Notes: generated from the sequence alone by a model not told the origin. DNA of 64,000 nucleotides from Pseudomonas lini (GCF_964063345.1 NZ_OZ061318.1:3162001-3226000), one strand, 5' to 3'. Numbered from the stretch's first letter, positions 27,028 to 37,976 are shown. A program made the numbers and translations.

Positions 27028-27534
27028 ATGGCCATTTTAGACATCCTCGAATTCCCCGACTCGCGCCTGCGTACTATCGCCAAACCAGTGGCTGTAGTGG
27101 ACGACGAAGTGCGTCAGTTGGTCGATGACATGTTTGAAACAATGTATGAAGCGCCAGGCATCGGCCTCGCCGCGACCCAGGTCAACGTGCATAAACGTAT
27201 CGTCGTGATGGACCTCTCCGAAGACCGCAGCGAACCGCGGGTGTTCATCAACCCCGAGTTCGAAGTCCTGACCGACGAGGTGGACCAGTATCAGGAAGGC
27301 TGCCTTTCGGTGCCGGGTTTCTACGAAAACGTCGATCGCCCGCAAAAGGTCAAGATCAAAGCCCTGGACCGCGATGGCCAACCGTACGAACTGATCGCCG
27401 AAGGCCTGCTCGCGGTCTGCATCCAGCATGAATGCGACCACCTCAACGGCAAATTGTTCGTTGATTACCTGTCTACGCTCAAACGCGACCGGATCAAGAA
27501 GAAACTGGAAAAGCTCCATCGCCAGAACGCTTGA
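27028..27534 (+). CDS. def: Peptide deformylase
   Basis: Removes the formyl group from N-formyl-Met of nascent proteins. The 168-residue protein has all three metal/active-site motifs: GIGLAATQV (around 44-52), EGCLSVPG (around 89-96) and [12 protein letters not shown] (around 131-142), where the two His and the Cys bind Fe/Zn and Glu is catalytic. ATG at 27028 gives [10 protein letters not shown] as in orthologues; the frame extends upstream but without support. First gene of def-fmt-rsmB-trkA; a hairpin follows. Confidence 0.98.
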   Translation: MAILDILEFPDSRLRTIAKPVAVVDDEVRQLVDDMFETMYEAPGIGLAATQVNVHKRIVVMDLSEDRSEPRVFINPEFEVLTDEVDQYQEGCLSVPGFYENVDRPQKVKIKALDRDGQPYELIAEGLLAVCIQHECDHLNGKLFVDYLSTLKRDRIKKKLEKLHRQNA

Positions 27535-27546
27535 TGCCCTTCTTTC

Positions 27547-27571
27547 AAAGGCTTGCCGCGGCAAGCCTTTT
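27547..27571 (+). terminator. Hairpin between def and fmt
   Basis: AAAGGCTTGCC / GGCAAGCCTTTTT forms an 11-bp stem with a T-rich tail, 13 bases after the def stop. It probably attenuates or ends the def transcript before fmt; the loop is very short (GC only), so efficiency is uncertain. Confidence 0.65.
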
Positions 27572-27604
27572 TCTTTTCAAGACGCTTTGTAATTGAGAGC
27601 TTTC

Positions 27605-28564
27605 ATGACTGAGCCACTGCGCATTGTCTTTGCCGGTACCCCGGAATTCGCCGCCGAACACCTCAAGGCCCTGCTCGACAGTCCTTACGAGATCGTTGCG
27701 GTCTACACCCAACCGGACCGTCCGGCGGGCCGTGGGCAGAAGCTGATGCCGAGCCCGGTCAAGCAGTTGGCTCTGGAGCACAACATCCAGGTGTTGCAAC
27801 CGCCAACCCTGCGCAACGAAGACGCTCAGGCGGAACTCGCCGCACTGAAACCGGATTTGCTGGTGGTGGTCGCCTACGGGCTGATCCTGCCGCAAGTGGT
27901 GCTGGATATTCCGCGTCTGGGCTGCATCAACAGCCACGCGTCCCTGCTGCCACGCTGGCGCGGTGCGGCGCCGATCCAGCGTGCCGTCGAAGCGGGCGAC
28001 AGCGAAAGTGGCGTGACCGTCATGCGCATGGAACTGGGTCTGGATACCGGGCCGATGCTGCTCAAGGTCACCACGCCGATCGGTGCCGAAGACACCGGCG
28101 GCAGCCTCCACGATCGCCTCGCAGAGATGGGTCCACCGGCCGTGATTCAGGCAATTGCCGGCCTGGCCGCAGGCACTCTGGAAGGCGAAATGCAGGACGA
28201 CAGCCTCGCCACCTACGCACACAAATTGAACAAGGACGAAGCGCGCATCGACTGGAGTCGCCCGGCAATTGAGCTGGAGCGCCTGGTTCGCGCCTTCAAT
28301 CCCTGGCCGATCACTCACAGCACGCTAAACGGCGAAGCGCTGAAAGTGCTGGCTGCAAGCCTGGCCGAAGGGCAGGGCGCGCCGGGTGAAATCCTCAGTG
28401 CCAGCAAGGACGGTTTGGTCGTCGCCTGCGGTGACCAGGCGCTGTGTCTGACCCGTCTGCAATTGCCCGGCGGCAAGGCGCTGAACTTCAGCGACTTGTT
28501 CAACAGCCGTCGTGAGAAATTCGCCCTCGGCACCGTTCTCGGCCAAGCGGCGGACGCTCAATGA
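27605..28564 (+). CDS. fmt: Methionyl-tRNA formyltransferase
   Basis: Formylates Met-tRNAfMet with 10-formyl-tetrahydrofolate for translation start. The 319-residue protein has the formyltransferase fold with [20 protein letters not shown] (around 107-126), which carries the catalytic Asn/His and loop, and the C-terminal OB-like domain (about 205-315; FNPWPITHS). I use the ATG at 27605 (MTEPLRIVF) after GAGAG; an ATG four codons earlier is less likely. Its last four bases overlap the rsmB start. Confidence 0.97.
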   Translation: MTEPLRIVFAGTPEFAAEHLKALLDSPYEIVAVYTQPDRPAGRGQKLMPSPVKQLALEHNIQVLQPPTLRNEDAQAELAALKPDLLVVVAYGLILPQVVLDIPRLGCINSHASLLPRWRGAAPIQRAVEAGDSESGVTVMRMELGLDTGPMLLKVTTPIGAEDTGGSLHDRLAEMGPPAVIQAIAGLAAGTLEGEMQDDSLATYAHKLNKDEARIDWSRPAIELERLVRAFNPWPITHSTLNGEALKVLAASLAEGQGAPGEILSASKDGLVVACGDQALCLTRLQLPGGKALNFSDLFNSRREKFALGTVLGQAADAQ

Positions 28565-29871
28565 ACCCACGTCTGGCTGCCGCCAAGGCACTGGCTGCTG
28601 TTCTTAACGGAAAAGCCTCACTCAACAGTTCTCTGCCAACGCAAATGGACAAGGTCGAAGACCGTGATCGCGGCTTCACCCAGGACCTGGCGTTCGGCAC
28701 GGCTCGCTGGCAGCCACGTTTGTCGGCGTTGGCGGCCAAGTTGCTGCAAAAGCCGTTCAAAGCAGCCGATGCCGATGTCGAGGCGCTGTTGCTGGTCGGC
28801 CTCTACCAACTGCTCTACACCCGGGTTCCGGCCCACGCGGCCATCGGCGAAACCGTCGGTTGCGCCGACAAACTGAAAAAGCCCTGGGCCAAAGCCCTGC
28901 TCAATGCCGTGCTGCGCCGCGCCCAACGGGAAAGCGAAGCGCTGCTGGCCGAGCTGGAACACGACCCGGTGGTGCGCACCGCTCACCCGCGCTGGCTGCA
29001 AAAATCCCTCAAAGCCTTCTGGCCTGAGCAATGGGAAGCCATTTGCGCGGCGAACAACGCTCACCCGCCGATGATTTTGCGGGTCAACCGTCGTCATCAC
29101 AGCCGCGATGCTTATCTCGGGTTGCTGACTGAAGCGGGCATCGCTGCCACGCCGTGTGTTTACAGCCGGGACGGCATCATCCTCGACGCCGCCGCCGACG
29201 TGCGCAGCCTGCCGGGTTTCGCCGAAGGCTGGATCAGCGTACAGGACGAAGCCGCGCAACTGGCCGCCGATCTGCTGGACCTGGCGCCAGGCCAACGGGT
29301 GCTGGACGCCTGCTGCGCACCGGGCGGTAAAACCTGCCACATCCTTGAGGCCGAGCCCAAACTGGCCGGCGTGGTGGCCGTGGATCTGGAAGCCAAGCGT
29401 CTGGTGCGAGTGCGGGAAAACCTTGCGCGCCTGGGACTGAGCGCCGAACTGATCGCCGCCGACGGCCGCGACACCGCGACCTGGTGGGACGGCAAACCGT
29501 TCCAGCGCATTTTGCTGGACGCACCGTGCTCGGCCACCGGGGTGATCCGTCGTCACCCGGACATCAAACTGACCCGCCAACCCGATGACATCGCCGCGCT
29601 GGCGGTGCTTCAGGGCGAGCTGCTTGATGCCATGTGGATAACGTTGGAAGTGGGCGGCGTTCTGCTTTACGCCACCTGCTCCACGCTGCCGACCGAAAAC
29701 ACCGAAGTCATCGAAGCGTTCCTCGCCCGCACGCCGGGAGCCCGTGAACTGGACCTCGCCACGACGGCCGGCATCAAGCAGCCTCATGGCCGCCAATTGC
29801 TGGCTCAGGAAGGCGGCCACGACGGGTTCTACTACGCCAAGCTGATCAAGATTGCCGCCGCGCGCGGTTAA
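28561..29871 (+). CDS. rsmB: 16S rRNA (cytosine-967 C5) methyltransferase RsmB
   Basis: SAM-dependent methylation of C967 of 16S rRNA. The 436-residue protein has an NusB-like RNA-binding N-terminus (about 1-140) and a Rossmann methyltransferase domain with [13 protein letters not shown] (around 254-266), [17 protein letters not shown] (around 319-335) and LYATCST (around 371-377); the cysteines of the last two motifs are catalytic. ATGA overlap with fmt shows coupling; trkA follows 22 bases later. Confidence 0.97.
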   Translation: MNPRLAAAKALAAVLNGKASLNSSLPTQMDKVEDRDRGFTQDLAFGTARWQPRLSALAAKLLQKPFKAADADVEALLLVGLYQLLYTRVPAHAAIGETVGCADKLKKPWAKALLNAVLRRAQRESEALLAELEHDPVVRTAHPRWLQKSLKAFWPEQWEAICAANNAHPPMILRVNRRHHSRDAYLGLLTEAGIAATPCVYSRDGIILDAAADVRSLPGFAEGWISVQDEAAQLAADLLDLAPGQRVLDACCAPGGKTCHILEAEPKLAGVVAVDLEAKRLVRVRENLARLGLSAELIAADGRDTATWWDGKPFQRILLDAPCSATGVIRRHPDIKLTRQPDDIAALAVLQGELLDAMWITLEVGGVLLYATCSTLPTENTEVIEAFLARTPGARELDLATTAGIKQPHGRQLLAQEGGHDGFYYAKLIKIAAARG

Positions 29872-29893
29872 CCGGTTTTAAGGGAGTGACTGG

Positions 29894-31267
29894 ATGAAAA
29901 TCATCATCCTCGGCGCAGGGCAGGTCGGCGGTTCGCTGGCAGAACACCTGGCCAGCGAAGCCAACGACATCACCGTGGTCGACACCGATGGCGAACGCCT
30001 GCGCGACCTCGGCGATCGGCTGGACATCCGTACCGTGCAGGGTCGCGGGTCGCTGCCGACCGTACTGCGTCAGGCCGGCGCGGACGACGCCGACATGCTG
30101 GTTGCAGTGACCAACAGTGACGAAACCAATATGGTGGCCTGTCAGGTCGCTCACACCTTGTTCCACACACCAACCAAGATCGCCCGGGTCCGCGAAGCCG
30201 CGTACCTGACCCGCGCCGAACTGTTCGATAACGAATCGATTCCGGTCGACGTATTGATCAGTCCGGAGCAAGTCGTTACCAACTACATCAAGCGCCTGAT
30301 CCAGCATCCGGGTGCGTTGCAGGTAATCGACTTTGCCGAAGGCAAGGCGCAGCTGGTGGCAGTGAAGGCCTATTACGGCGGTCCGCTGGTGGGTCAGCAA
30401 CTGCGCCAGTTGCGCGAACATATGCCGAACGTCGAAACCCGCGTTGCAGCGATTTTCCGTCGTGACCGGCCGATCCTGCCCCAGGGCGATACGGTGATCG
30501 AGGCCGACGACGAAGTGTTTTTCATCGCCGCCAAAGCGAATATTCGCGCGGTGATGAGCGAAATGCGCCGCCTCGATGAGAGCTACAAACGCATCGTCAT
30601 CGCTGGCGGCGGGCAGATTGGCGAGCGTTTGGCCGAGGCCATCGAAAGCCGTTATCAGGTGAAGATCATCGAGATGAACCCGGCCCGCTGCCGCCACCTC
30701 TCGGACACCCTCGACAGCACCGTGGTGTTGCAGGGCAGTGCCTCCGACCGCGATTTGCTGATGGAAGAGAACATCGCCGACGCCGACATCTTCCTGGCGC
30801 TGACCAACGACGACGAAGCCAACATCATGTCGTCGCTGCTCGCCAAGCGTCTGGGCGCGAAGAAGGTGATGACGATCATCAACAACCCGGCCTACGTCGA
30901 CCTGATCCAGGGCGGTGACATCGACATCGCCATCAGCCCACAACTGGCAACCATCGGCACCTTGCTGGCCCACGTGCGGCGCGGCGATATCGTCAGCGTG
31001 CACTCACTGCGTCGAGGTGCGGCGGAAGCCATCGAGGCCATCGCCCACGGTGATGCGAAGTCGAGCAAGGTGATCGGCAAGGCCATCGAAAACATCGGCC
31101 TGCCGCCGGGGACCACCATCGGCGCAATCATCCGCGACGAAGAAGTGATCATCGCCCACGACAACACAGTGATCGAAGCCGGCGACCATGTGATTCTGTT
31201 CCTTGTGGATAAAAAGCATATCCGGGATGTGGAAAAGCTGTTCCATGTGGGGTTGAGCTTTTTCTGA
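29894..31267 (+). CDS. trkA: Trk potassium uptake regulatory protein TrkA
   Basis: Cytoplasmic NAD-binding subunit that gates the Trk K+ channel TrkH/TrkG. The 457-residue protein is a tandem duplication: each half has a Rossmann RCK-N domain ([14 protein letters not shown] at 7-20; [14 protein letters not shown] around 236-249) followed by a TrkA-C domain. Full length. ATG at 29894 is preceded by AAGGGAG. It ends the def-fmt-rsmB-trkA cluster; a distinct inverted repeat begins at its stop codon. Confidence 0.97.
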   Translation: MKIIILGAGQVGGSLAEHLASEANDITVVDTDGERLRDLGDRLDIRTVQGRGSLPTVLRQAGADDADMLVAVTNSDETNMVACQVAHTLFHTPTKIARVREAAYLTRAELFDNESIPVDVLISPEQVVTNYIKRLIQHPGALQVIDFAEGKAQLVAVKAYYGGPLVGQQLRQLREHMPNVETRVAAIFRRDRPILPQGDTVIEADDEVFFIAAKANIRAVMSEMRRLDESYKRIVIAGGGQIGERLAEAIESRYQVKIIEMNPARCRHLSDTLDSTVVLQGSASDRDLLMEENIADADIFLALTNDDEANIMSSLLAKRLGAKKVMTIINNPAYVDLIQGGDIDIAISPQLATIGTLLAHVRRGDIVSVHSLRRGAAEAIEAIAHGDAKSSKVIGKAIENIGLPPGTTIGAIIRDEEVIIAHDNTVIEAGDHVILFLVDKKHIRDVEKLFHVGLSFF

Positions 31268-31381
31268 TGATCGTTCCCACGCTCTGCGTGGGAATGCCTC
31301 AACGGACGCTCCGCGTTCGGCTTTGGATGGGACGCAGAGCGTCCCGGGCTGCATTCCCACGCGGAGCGTGGGAACGATCAC
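31268..31381. repeat. Inverted repeat of the GATCGTTCCCACGC family
   Basis: TGATCGTTCCCACGCTCTGCGTGGGAATGC at 31268 is mirrored at the right by GCATTCCCACGCGGAGCGTGGGAACGATCA ending at 31380. The centre contains a second pair, GGACGCTCCGCG and GACGCAGAGCGTCC. This is a repeat family different from those elsewhere in the window, also common in P. fluorescens-group genomes. The first bases overlap the trkA stop. Confidence 0.88.
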
Positions 31382-31398
31382 TGACTGAGGAAGCACCG

Positions 31399-31710
31399 AT
31401 GATCGAATCCCTGGAAAAAATGCTCGCCAAGGGTGTGGATAACTCGCTGCTGCGCTTCGGCCTGGGCAAGGGTTATCTGGATCTTGGTGAAAATGCCAAA
31501 GCCGCAGAGCATTTCCAGCGCTGCGTCGAGTTCGATCCAAAATATTCGGCAGCCTGGAAGCTATTGGGCAAGGCCCATCTGGCGCTGGCGGATTACGCGG
31601 CGGCGCGTCAGGCCTGGGAACAGGGCCTGGAAGCTGCCCGCAACCATGGCGACAAGCAGGCCGAGAAGGAAATGACGGTGTTTCTGAAAAAGCTTGAGCG
31701 TCAGATCTGA
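31399..31710 (+). CDS. Small tetratricopeptide-repeat protein
   Basis: A 103-residue protein made of about two TPR units (LLRFGLGKGYLDLGENAKAAEHFQRCVEFDPKYSAAWKLLGKAHLALADYAAARQAWEQGLEAAR shows the W/L/G/Y/A/F/A/P pattern). TPRs mediate protein-protein contacts; the partner is unknown. The ATG at 31399 after GAGGAAG is chosen; the frame reaches back into the repeat. It sits between trkA and convergent htrB. Confidence 0.85.
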   Translation: MIESLEKMLAKGVDNSLLRFGLGKGYLDLGENAKAAEHFQRCVEFDPKYSAAWKLLGKAHLALADYAAARQAWEQGLEAARNHGDKQAEKEMTVFLKKLERQI

Positions 31711-31721
31711 CACAAAACCCT

Positions 31722-31838
31722 GTGGGAGCGGCGGTGCGGCGATCCGACTTGCTCGCGAAAGCGGAGTGCCAGCCAAGATGATGTCGACTGACACACCGTC
31801 TTCGCGAGCAAGTCGGATCGCCGCACCGCCGCTCCCAC
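31722..31838. repeat. Long inverted repeat (GTGGGAGCGGCGGTGCGGCG family)
   Basis: The left arm (31722-31760: GTGGGAGCGGCGGTGCGGCG, then ATCCGACTTGCTCGCGAA) is mirrored exactly by the right arm ending at 31838. Arms of about 38 bases make this the longest pair in the window. The outer GTGGGAGCGG is shared with other REP families here, while the rest differs. Confidence 0.92.
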
Positions 31839-31869
31839 AAGGGACCACAGCGTTAGATCATCCAGTGTC

Positions 31870-32757
31870 TCAATACCAGCGTTCTTCGCCTGGCGGGCGC
31901 TTCTTGAAGCGTTTCATGCTCCACATGTACTGGCTCGGATAAGCCCGCACATAGCGCTCGACCACCTGGCTCATCGCCGCGCAGGAGGTTTCGGTATCGG
32001 TGCTGTACATGGCCTCGGGCGCGGCTTCGAGGATCACTTTGTAACCTGAACCGTCCGGCAGCCGCAGGGCATGCAGGAACACGCCGACCGCTTTGCCACC
32101 GGCCAGCATGTTCGGGACGAATTTACTGGTCAGGGCCTGAGTGGCGAAGAACGGCACGAAGATCCCGGCGGATTCGGCCGGTTCCGGGTCAGCCGGAATA
32201 CCCACTGCACCACCTTTGCGCACTTCCTTGATCACGCTGAGGATGCCTTCCTTGGTGGAAGCGGCCACCCGGTTACCCAATTGAACCCGCTGCTTGCGCA
32301 GCAATTCATCCACCGCCTTGAGCTTGGGTGGACGGTAGAAAATGATCGGTTTGCACTGGTTGCAATAGAAGTGGTTCAACACTTCCCAGTTGCCCAGGTG
32401 GCTGGTGATGCCGACCACGCCTTTGCCGGATGCCAACGCCTCTTTCAAAACGTCGAGACCTTCGACTTCGCGCACCAGGTCAATGGAGCGCTGAGCCGGC
32501 CAGATCCACGCGCAAGCGCTCTCGGTCAGGGACTTGCCAATGTCTTTCAGGCTCTGGCCCACCAGACGCTCGCGTTCGGCCGGGTCCATCTGCGGAAAGC
32601 ACTTGGCGAGGTTGATCCGTACCACGTCGCGGGAACGGTTGGGGGTTTTCCACATGATCCAGCCAATCGCCGAACCCACCGCCTGCACTGCCCGCCAAGG
32701 AAGCAGGGCAAACAGACGCAGAGCGCCTACCAGCAAGGCGCCTTTCAACTTATCCAC
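31870..32757 (-). CDS. htrB: Lipid A secondary acyltransferase (HtrB/LpxL-like)
   Basis: Inner-membrane acyltransferase adding a secondary lauroyl-type chain to lipid A. The 295-residue protein has an N-terminal membrane segment (about 7-35), the catalytic HLGNWE motif (around 123-128, H-x4-E) and later GIPADPEPAESAGIFVPFF. Its position beside tag and glyQ matches PA0011 (HtrB1, shown to add a lauroyl chain) in PAO1. Which acyl chain and position applies here is inferred. A perfect DnaA box straddles its start. Full length. Confidence 0.88.
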   Translation of the reverse strand: MDKLKGALLVGALRLFALLPWRAVQAVGSAIGWIMWKTPNRSRDVVRINLAKCFPQMDPAERERLVGQSLKDIGKSLTESACAWIWPAQRSIDLVREVEGLDVLKEALASGKGVVGITSHLGNWEVLNHFYCNQCKPIIFYRPPKLKAVDELLRKQRVQLGNRVAASTKEGILSVIKEVRKGGAVGIPADPEPAESAGIFVPFFATQALTSKFVPNMLAGGKAVGVFLHALRLPDGSGYKVILEAAPEAMYSTDTETSCAAMSQVVERYVRAYPSQYMWSMKRFKKRPPGEERWY

Positions 32758-32797
32758 AGGTCACTCCTGATCTTGTGCTGTGCGCGAGGCGGCTATT

Positions 32798-33355
32798 CTA
32801 ACCGCCGTTCGCCAAGGTGGCGTAACGATCGCAATCGCGAGTGTGGTCCATGACCATGCCCGAAGCCTGCATCAACGCGTAACAAATGGTCGGGCCGACG
32901 AACGTGAATCCGGCTTTTTTCAGGCCTTTGCTCATCTCGACGGCGACCGGTGTCACGGCCGGCACTTCACTGCGATCCTTGAAATGATTGATCACCGGCG
33001 TTCCGCCGACGAACGACCAGAGAAACCCCACCGGGTCCTCCAGCGCCAGCCAGGCCTGGGCATTGCGCCGGGCTGCATTGAGTTTGAGACGATTGCGGAT
33101 GATCCCCGGATCGAGCATCAATTCATCGATTTCCGCATCGCTCATCTGCGCCACGCGCTGTACGTCGAAGCCAAACAGCACCTCGCGATAACGCTCTCGT
33201 TTGCGCAACACGGTGATCCAGGAAAGCCCGGCCTGGAACCCTTCGAGCAAAAGCAACTCGAACAAACCCTGCGCATCGCGTAGCGGCGTGCCCCACTCCT
33301 GATCGTGATAAGCCATGTACAGCGGATCTTCGGTACACCAAAAGCAGCGTGGCAT
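32798..33355 (-). CDS. tag: DNA-3-methyladenine glycosylase I
   Basis: Base-excision repair enzyme that removes 3-methyladenine from DNA. The 185-residue protein begins [22 protein letters not shown], giving Cys4 and His17 of the Tag zinc site; the remaining zinc ligands lie in the C-terminal [32 protein letters not shown] is the helix-hairpin region. The start at 33355 is set by this conserved N-terminus; a much longer frame continues upstream only as a shadow of glyQ on the other strand. Divergent from glyQ. Confidence 0.95.
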   Translation of the reverse strand: MPRCFWCTEDPLYMAYHDQEWGTPLRDAQGLFELLLLEGFQAGLSWITVLRKRERYREVLFGFDVQRVAQMSDAEIDELMLDPGIIRNRLKLNAARRNAQAWLALEDPVGFLWSFVGGTPVINHFKDRSEVPAVTPVAVEMSKGLKKAGFTFVGPTICYALMQASGMVMDHTRDCDRYATLANGG

Positions 33356-33436
33356 AAGGCTCCAGGGGGCGTGCGCAGGACCGAATCGGGTATACTCCCG
33401 CTCTTTAAATCGCAGCCCAAGAAACAGGTGAATTTC

Positions 33437-34390
33437 GTGAGCCAGCCTACGCCAGCCGTGCGTACCTTCCAAGACTTGATCCTCGCCCTCCAGCAATACT
33501 GGGCCGAGCAAGGTTGTGTGGTACTTCAGCCCTACGATATGGAAGTAGGCGCCGGGACTTTCCACACTGCCACGTTCCTGCGCGCCATTGGCCCGGAAAC
33601 CTGGAACGCCGCTTATGTGCAGCCCAGTCGTCGCCCGACTGACGGCCGCTACGGCGAAAACCCGAACCGTCTGCAGCACTACTACCAATTCCAGGTCGTG
33701 CTGAAGCCGAACCCGGACAACTTCCAGGAACTGTACCTGGGTTCCCTCAAGCACGTGGGCCTCGACCCGCTGGTACACGACATCCGTTTCGTCGAAGACA
33801 ACTGGGAGTCGCCAACGCTGGGCGCCTGGGGTCTGGGCTGGGAAGTCTGGCTCAACGGCATGGAAGTGACGCAGTTCACTTACTTCCAGCAAGCGGGCGG
33901 CATTGAGTGCTACCCGGTGACCGGCGAGATCACTTACGGTCTTGAGCGTCTGGCCATGTACCTGCAAGGCGTGGACTCGGTCTACGACCTGGTCTGGGCT
34001 GACGGCCCGATGGGCAAAGTGACCTACGGCGACGTGTTCCACCAGAACGAAGTGGAGCAGTCGACCTACAACTTCGAACACGCCAACGTCGAGAAGCTGT
34101 TCGAGTTGTTCGACTTCTATGAAAGCGAAGCCAAGCGCCTGATCGAACTCGATCAGCCATTGCCGTTGCCGAGCTACGAAATGGTGTTGAAGGCTTCCCA
34201 CACCTTCAACCTGCTGGATGCGCGCCGGGCGATCTCGGTGACCGCGCGTCAGCAATACATCCTGCGTGTACGCACCCTGGCGCGTTCCGTTGCGCAAGCC
34301 TACTTGCTGGCTCGCGCCAAGCTGGGCTTCCCGATGGCGACCCCGGACCTGCGTGATGAAGTACTGGCCAAGCTGGAGGCTGCACAATGA
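33437..34390 (+). CDS. glyQ: Glycyl-tRNA synthetase alpha subunit
   Basis: Catalytic subunit of the alpha2beta2 class II GlyRS that charges tRNA-Gly. The 317-residue protein matches the family throughout ([25 protein letters not shown] near the start; [23 protein letters not shown] motif around 156-178). The start is a GTG at 33437 preceded by AGGTGA, giving [11 protein letters not shown] as in orthologues; an upstream ATG frame overlaps tag and has no support. Its ATGA overlap with glyS shows coupling. Confidence 0.97.
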   Translation: MSQPTPAVRTFQDLILALQQYWAEQGCVVLQPYDMEVGAGTFHTATFLRAIGPETWNAAYVQPSRRPTDGRYGENPNRLQHYYQFQVVLKPNPDNFQELYLGSLKHVGLDPLVHDIRFVEDNWESPTLGAWGLGWEVWLNGMEVTQFTYFQQAGGIECYPVTGEITYGLERLAMYLQGVDSVYDLVWADGPMGKVTYGDVFHQNEVEQSTYNFEHANVEKLFELFDFYESEAKRLIELDQPLPLPSYEMVLKASHTFNLLDARRAISVTARQQYILRVRTLARSVAQAYLLARAKLGFPMATPDLRDEVLAKLEAAQ

Positions 34391-36441
34391 GTGCTCAAGA
34401 TTTTCTGGTTGAATTGGGCACCGAAGAACTGCCACCCAAAGCCCTGAATACCCTGGCCGAAGCGTTTATGGCCGGTATCGACAAAGGCCTGCAAGCTGCC
34501 GGCCTGAACTACGAAACCAAAACCGTCTACGCCGCGCCACGTCGTCTGGCCGTGCTGATTACCGCGCTGGCGACCCAGCAGCCGGATCGCAGCATCAACC
34601 TCGACGGCCCGCCGCGTCAGGCCGCGTTCGATGCCGAAGGCAACCCGACTCAAGCAGCCCTGGGCTTCGCCAAGAAGTGCGGCGTCGACCTGAGCGAAAT
34701 CGATCAGAGCGGTCCGAAACTGCGCTACAGCCAAAGCATCGCCGGCAAGCCGACCGCGAGCCTGATGCCAACCATCGTCGAAGATTCCCTGAACGACCTG
34801 CCTATCCCCAAGCGCATGCGCTGGGGTGCTCGCAAGGAAGAATTCGTTCGCCCGACTCAATGGCTGGTGATGCTGCTCGGTGACCACGTCATCGACTGCA
34901 CCATCCTCGCGCAAAAGTCCGGCCGCGATTCCCGTGGTCACCGCTTCCACCATCCTGAAAGCGTGCGCATCACCTCGCCGGCCAACTACCTGAGCGATCT
35001 GCGTGCGGCGTATGTGCTGGCCGATGCCAACGAGCGTCGCGAGCTGATCAGCAAGCGCACCGAAGAACTGGCGACGCTGCAGGAAGGTACGGCGATCGTG
35101 CCGCCGAGCCTGCTCGACGAAGTGACCGCGCTGGTTGAATGGCCGGTGCCGCTGGTGTGCTCGTTCGAAGAACGTTTCCTCGACGTGCCGCAAGAAGCGC
35201 TGATCACCACCATGCAGGACAACCAGAAGTATTTCTGCCTGCTGGATGCCGAGGGCAAGTTGCTTCCACGTTTCATTACCGTGGCCAACATCGAAAGCAA
35301 AGACCCGCAGCAGATCATCGCCGGTAACGAGAAAGTGGTTCGCCCACGCCTGACCGACGCCGAGTTCTTCTTCAAGCAAGACAAGAAGCAGAAACTCGAA
35401 GACTTCAATCTGCGTCTGCAGAACGTGGTGTTCCAGGAAAAACTCGGCAGCGTCTACGACAAGGCCGAACGCGTTTCCAAACTCGCTGCATTCATCGCTC
35501 AGCGCATTGGCGGCAACGCCGCATGGGCCTCCCGTGCCGGCCTGCTGTCCAAGTGCGACCTGGCGACTGAGATGGTCGGCGAGTTCCCGGAGATGCAAGG
35601 TGTCGCCGGTTACTACTACGCCCTCAACGACGGCGAGCCGCAAGACGTCGCTTTGGCGCTGAACGAGCAGTACATGCCGCGCGGTGCCGGCGCTGAACTG
35701 CCAACCACCCTGACCGGTGCGGCCGTGGCCATCGCCGACAAGCTCGACACGCTGGTGGGTATTTTCGGTATCGGCATGCTGCCAACCGGGAGCAAAGACC
35801 CGTATGCCCTGCGCCGTGCTGCGCTGGGTGTATTGCGCATCCTGATCGACAAGAAACTCGACCTCGACCTGAACGACGCCGTGGCGTTTGCCGTGAATGC
35901 GTTCGGTACCAAGGTCAAGGCTGCCGGCCTGAATGACTCGGTGCTGGAATTCATCTTCGACCGTCTGCGTGCCCGTTATGAAGACGAAGGCGTTGATGTC
36001 GGGACTTACCTGTCGGTACGTGCCCTGAAGCCGGGTTCGGCGCTGGACTTCGATCAGCGTGTACAAGCGGTAGAAGCGTTCCGCAAATTGCCGGAAGCCG
36101 CTGCCCTGGCTGCCGTGAACAAGCGTGTTTCGAACTTGCTGAGCAAGGTCGAAGGCTCTGTTCCTTCGGTGGTTGAAGCCAAGTACTTCGACAACGCCAA
36201 TGAGTTCTCGCTGTATTCGGCGATCCAGCAAGCTGACCAGGCTGTGCAGCCAATGGCGGCGGCCCGTCAGTACAGCGAATCACTGGCACGTCTGGCCGCT
36301 TTGCGCGAGCCAGTGGATGCGTTCTTCGAAGCGGTGATGGTCAACGCTGAAGATGCCAAGGTGCGAGCCAACCGCTATGCGCTGCTGGCGCGTCTGCGTG
36401 GTTTGTTCCTCGGCGTCGCTGACATTTCGCTGCTGGGCTAA
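34387..36441 (+). CDS. glyS: Glycyl-tRNA synthetase beta subunit
   Basis: Beta subunit of GlyRS, needed for tRNA binding. The 684-residue protein has the N-terminal [15 protein letters not shown] (5-19), the B3/B4-like and HD-like central part ([12 protein letters not shown] around 277-288; [29 protein letters not shown] around 449-477) and a C-terminal anticodon-binding domain. Full length. It overlaps glyQ by four bases and gmhB follows 10 bases later. A 643-codon open frame on the opposite strand is a codon-bias shadow. Confidence 0.98.
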   Translation: MSAQDFLVELGTEELPPKALNTLAEAFMAGIDKGLQAAGLNYETKTVYAAPRRLAVLITALATQQPDRSINLDGPPRQAAFDAEGNPTQAALGFAKKCGVDLSEIDQSGPKLRYSQSIAGKPTASLMPTIVEDSLNDLPIPKRMRWGARKEEFVRPTQWLVMLLGDHVIDCTILAQKSGRDSRGHRFHHPESVRITSPANYLSDLRAAYVLADANERRELISKRTEELATLQEGTAIVPPSLLDEVTALVEWPVPLVCSFEERFLDVPQEALITTMQDNQKYFCLLDAEGKLLPRFITVANIESKDPQQIIAGNEKVVRPRLTDAEFFFKQDKKQKLEDFNLRLQNVVFQEKLGSVYDKAERVSKLAAFIAQRIGGNAAWASRAGLLSKCDLATEMVGEFPEMQGVAGYYYALNDGEPQDVALALNEQYMPRGAGAELPTTLTGAAVAIADKLDTLVGIFGIGMLPTGSKDPYALRRAALGVLRILIDKKLDLDLNDAVAFAVNAFGTKVKAAGLNDSVLEFIFDRLRARYEDEGVDVGTYLSVRALKPGSALDFDQRVQAVEAFRKLPEAAALAAVNKRVSNLLSKVEGSVPSVVEAKYFDNANEFSLYSAIQQADQAVQPMAAARQYSESLARLAALREPVDAFFEAVMVNAEDAKVRANRYALLARLRGLFLGVADISLLG

Positions 36442-36451
36442 GGGGCTGCTG

Positions 36452-36985
36452 TTGAAACTGCTGATTCTCGATCGGGACGGAGTGATCAATTACGACTCCG
36501 ACGCGTACATCAAGTCGGTGGAGGAGTGGATTCCGCTCCCCGGTTCGATCGAAGCGATTGCGCAGTTGAGCAAGGCCGGCTGGACGGTGGCGGTCGCTAC
36601 CAACCAGTCCGGCATCGCTCGCGGCTATTACGACATCGCCACCCTGGAGGCCATGCACGCTCGTTTGCGCGAGTTGGTGGCGGAGCAGGGCGGTGACGTC
36701 GGGCTGATCGTCTATTGCCCGCACGGGCCAGATGATGGCTGCGATTGCCGCAAGCCAAAACCCGGGATGTTGAAAACCATCGCCGCGCATTACAACGTTT
36801 CGCTGACGAATCTATGGTTCGTCGGCGATACTCTCGGTGACCTGGAAGCCGCCAGAGCCGTCGACTGTCAGCCAGTTTTGGTAAAGACAGGGAAAGGCGA
36901 AAAGACTCAGAGCAAAACCCTGCCGGCGGGCACCTTGATTTTTGACGATCTGGCGGCGATTGCCGCAGAACTTATCCATCACTAA
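36452..36985 (+). CDS. gmhB: D-glycero-beta-D-manno-heptose-1,7-bisphosphate 7-phosphatase
   Basis: HAD-family phosphatase in ADP-heptose synthesis for the LPS core. The 177-residue protein starts MKLLILDRDGVINYD: Asp7 is the nucleophile and Asp9 the acid/base. The zinc-binding loop CPHGPDDGCDCRKP (around 89-102) and the final FVGDTLGDLEAA (around 127-138) are typical. The start is a TTG at 36452 with AAGGGG upstream; the ATG frame further upstream lies inside glyS. It sits between glyS and plsC, as in PAO1. Confidence 0.93.
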   Translation: MKLLILDRDGVINYDSDAYIKSVEEWIPLPGSIEAIAQLSKAGWTVAVATNQSGIARGYYDIATLEAMHARLRELVAEQGGDVGLIVYCPHGPDDGCDCRKPKPGMLKTIAAHYNVSLTNLWFVGDTLGDLEAARAVDCQPVLVKTGKGEKTQSKTLPAGTLIFDDLAAIAAELIHH

Positions 36986-37067
36986 GGCTCTTCTGAACAT
37001 CCTGGCCAAGGACTGATCGGGAGTGCGTTTGAATAGGCGGGCAATGCCCGCAACGGTAAATGTCGCC

Positions 37068-37847
37068 ATGTCGATACTGCAGGCCATCAGAACTTTCCTC
37101 TTTTACCTGCTGCTGGGCACCAGCTCCTTGCTCTGGTGCACCCTGAGCTTTTTTATCGCGCCGTTTCTGCCGTTCAAGGCGCGTTATCGTTTTATCAACG
37201 TGTATTGGTGCCGCTGCGCCTTGTGGCTGAGCAAAGTCTTTCTGGGCATCCGTTACGAAGTGAAGGGGGCCGAGAATGTGCCTGACCAGCCCTGCGTGAT
37301 TCAGTCGAATCACCAGAGCACTTGGGAGACATTCTTTCTCTCGGCCTATTTCTCGCCTCTGAGCCAGGTGCTCAAGCGCGAACTGCTCTACGTTCCGTTC
37401 TTCGGCTGGGCCATGGCCATGCTGCGACCGATCGCCATCGACCGTGGCAATCCCAAAGCTGCGCTCAAGCATGTGGCGAAGAAGGGCGATGAGCTGCTAA
37501 AGGACAATGTCTGGGTACTGATCTTCCCTGAAGGGACTCGCGTTCCTTACGGCACCATCGGCAAGTTCTCCCGCGGTGGCACCGCGTTGGCCGTCAATGC
37601 GTCATTACCGGTACTGCCGATTGCGCACAATGCTGGCAAGTTCTGGCCAAAAACCGGTTGGGCGAAGCAGCAAGGCGTGATCACCGTCATCATTGGCGCG
37701 CCGATGTACGCCGAGGGTAGTGGGCCGCGAGCCATCGCCGACCTGAATGACCGTGTGCAGGCCTGGAACGAACAGATGCAGCGCGAAATGGGTTCGTTGC
37801 CAGCAACCCCGGCGGCACCCAACGCCACCGATCAAGTGACTGTCTGA
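37068..37847 (+). CDS. 1-acyl-sn-glycerol-3-phosphate acyltransferase (PlsC/LptA-like)
   Basis: Adds a second acyl chain to lysophosphatidic acid in phospholipid synthesis. The 259-residue protein has an N-terminal membrane segment (about 7-38), the catalytic NHQSTWE (around 84-90; H-x4-E), FGWAMAMLRPIAIDRGN and the substrate motif FPEGTR (around 158-163). ATG at 37068 fits orthologue N-termini, though the ribosome site is weak. It is the last gene of glyQ-glyS-gmhB-plsC. In PAO1 its counterpart (PA0005, lptA) is next to gyrB; here 6 kb of extra DNA intervenes. Confidence 0.92.
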   Translation: MSILQAIRTFLFYLLLGTSSLLWCTLSFFIAPFLPFKARYRFINVYWCRCALWLSKVFLGIRYEVKGAENVPDQPCVIQSNHQSTWETFFLSAYFSPLSQVLKRELLYVPFFGWAMAMLRPIAIDRGNPKAALKHVAKKGDELLKDNVWVLIFPEGTRVPYGTIGKFSRGGTALAVNASLPVLPIAHNAGKFWPKTGWAKQQGVITVIIGAPMYAEGSGPRAIADLNDRVQAWNEQMQREMGSLPATPAAPNATDQVTV

Positions 37848-37976
37848 AGTTCTGTGGATAACCTGTGTACCGTTTTGTTGAAAAACGTCTTTTTTAGTTT
37901 TTAAGCTTATGATTTACATACATATTTCTTAAGCAAATAAAACGTCGAAAAAGGTGCATAAGTTTATTTCGGACGT

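Noticed and set aside
33356..34435. Upstream extension of the tag reading frame
   Set aside because: The frame stays open through glyQ, but Tag's conserved N-terminus MPRCFWC starts at 33355 and the extension has no similarity to anything.
34300..36231. 643-codon minus-strand open frame opposite glyS
   Set aside because: Long only because of third-position GC bias in glyS; composition is unnatural and no start or ribosome site is convincing.
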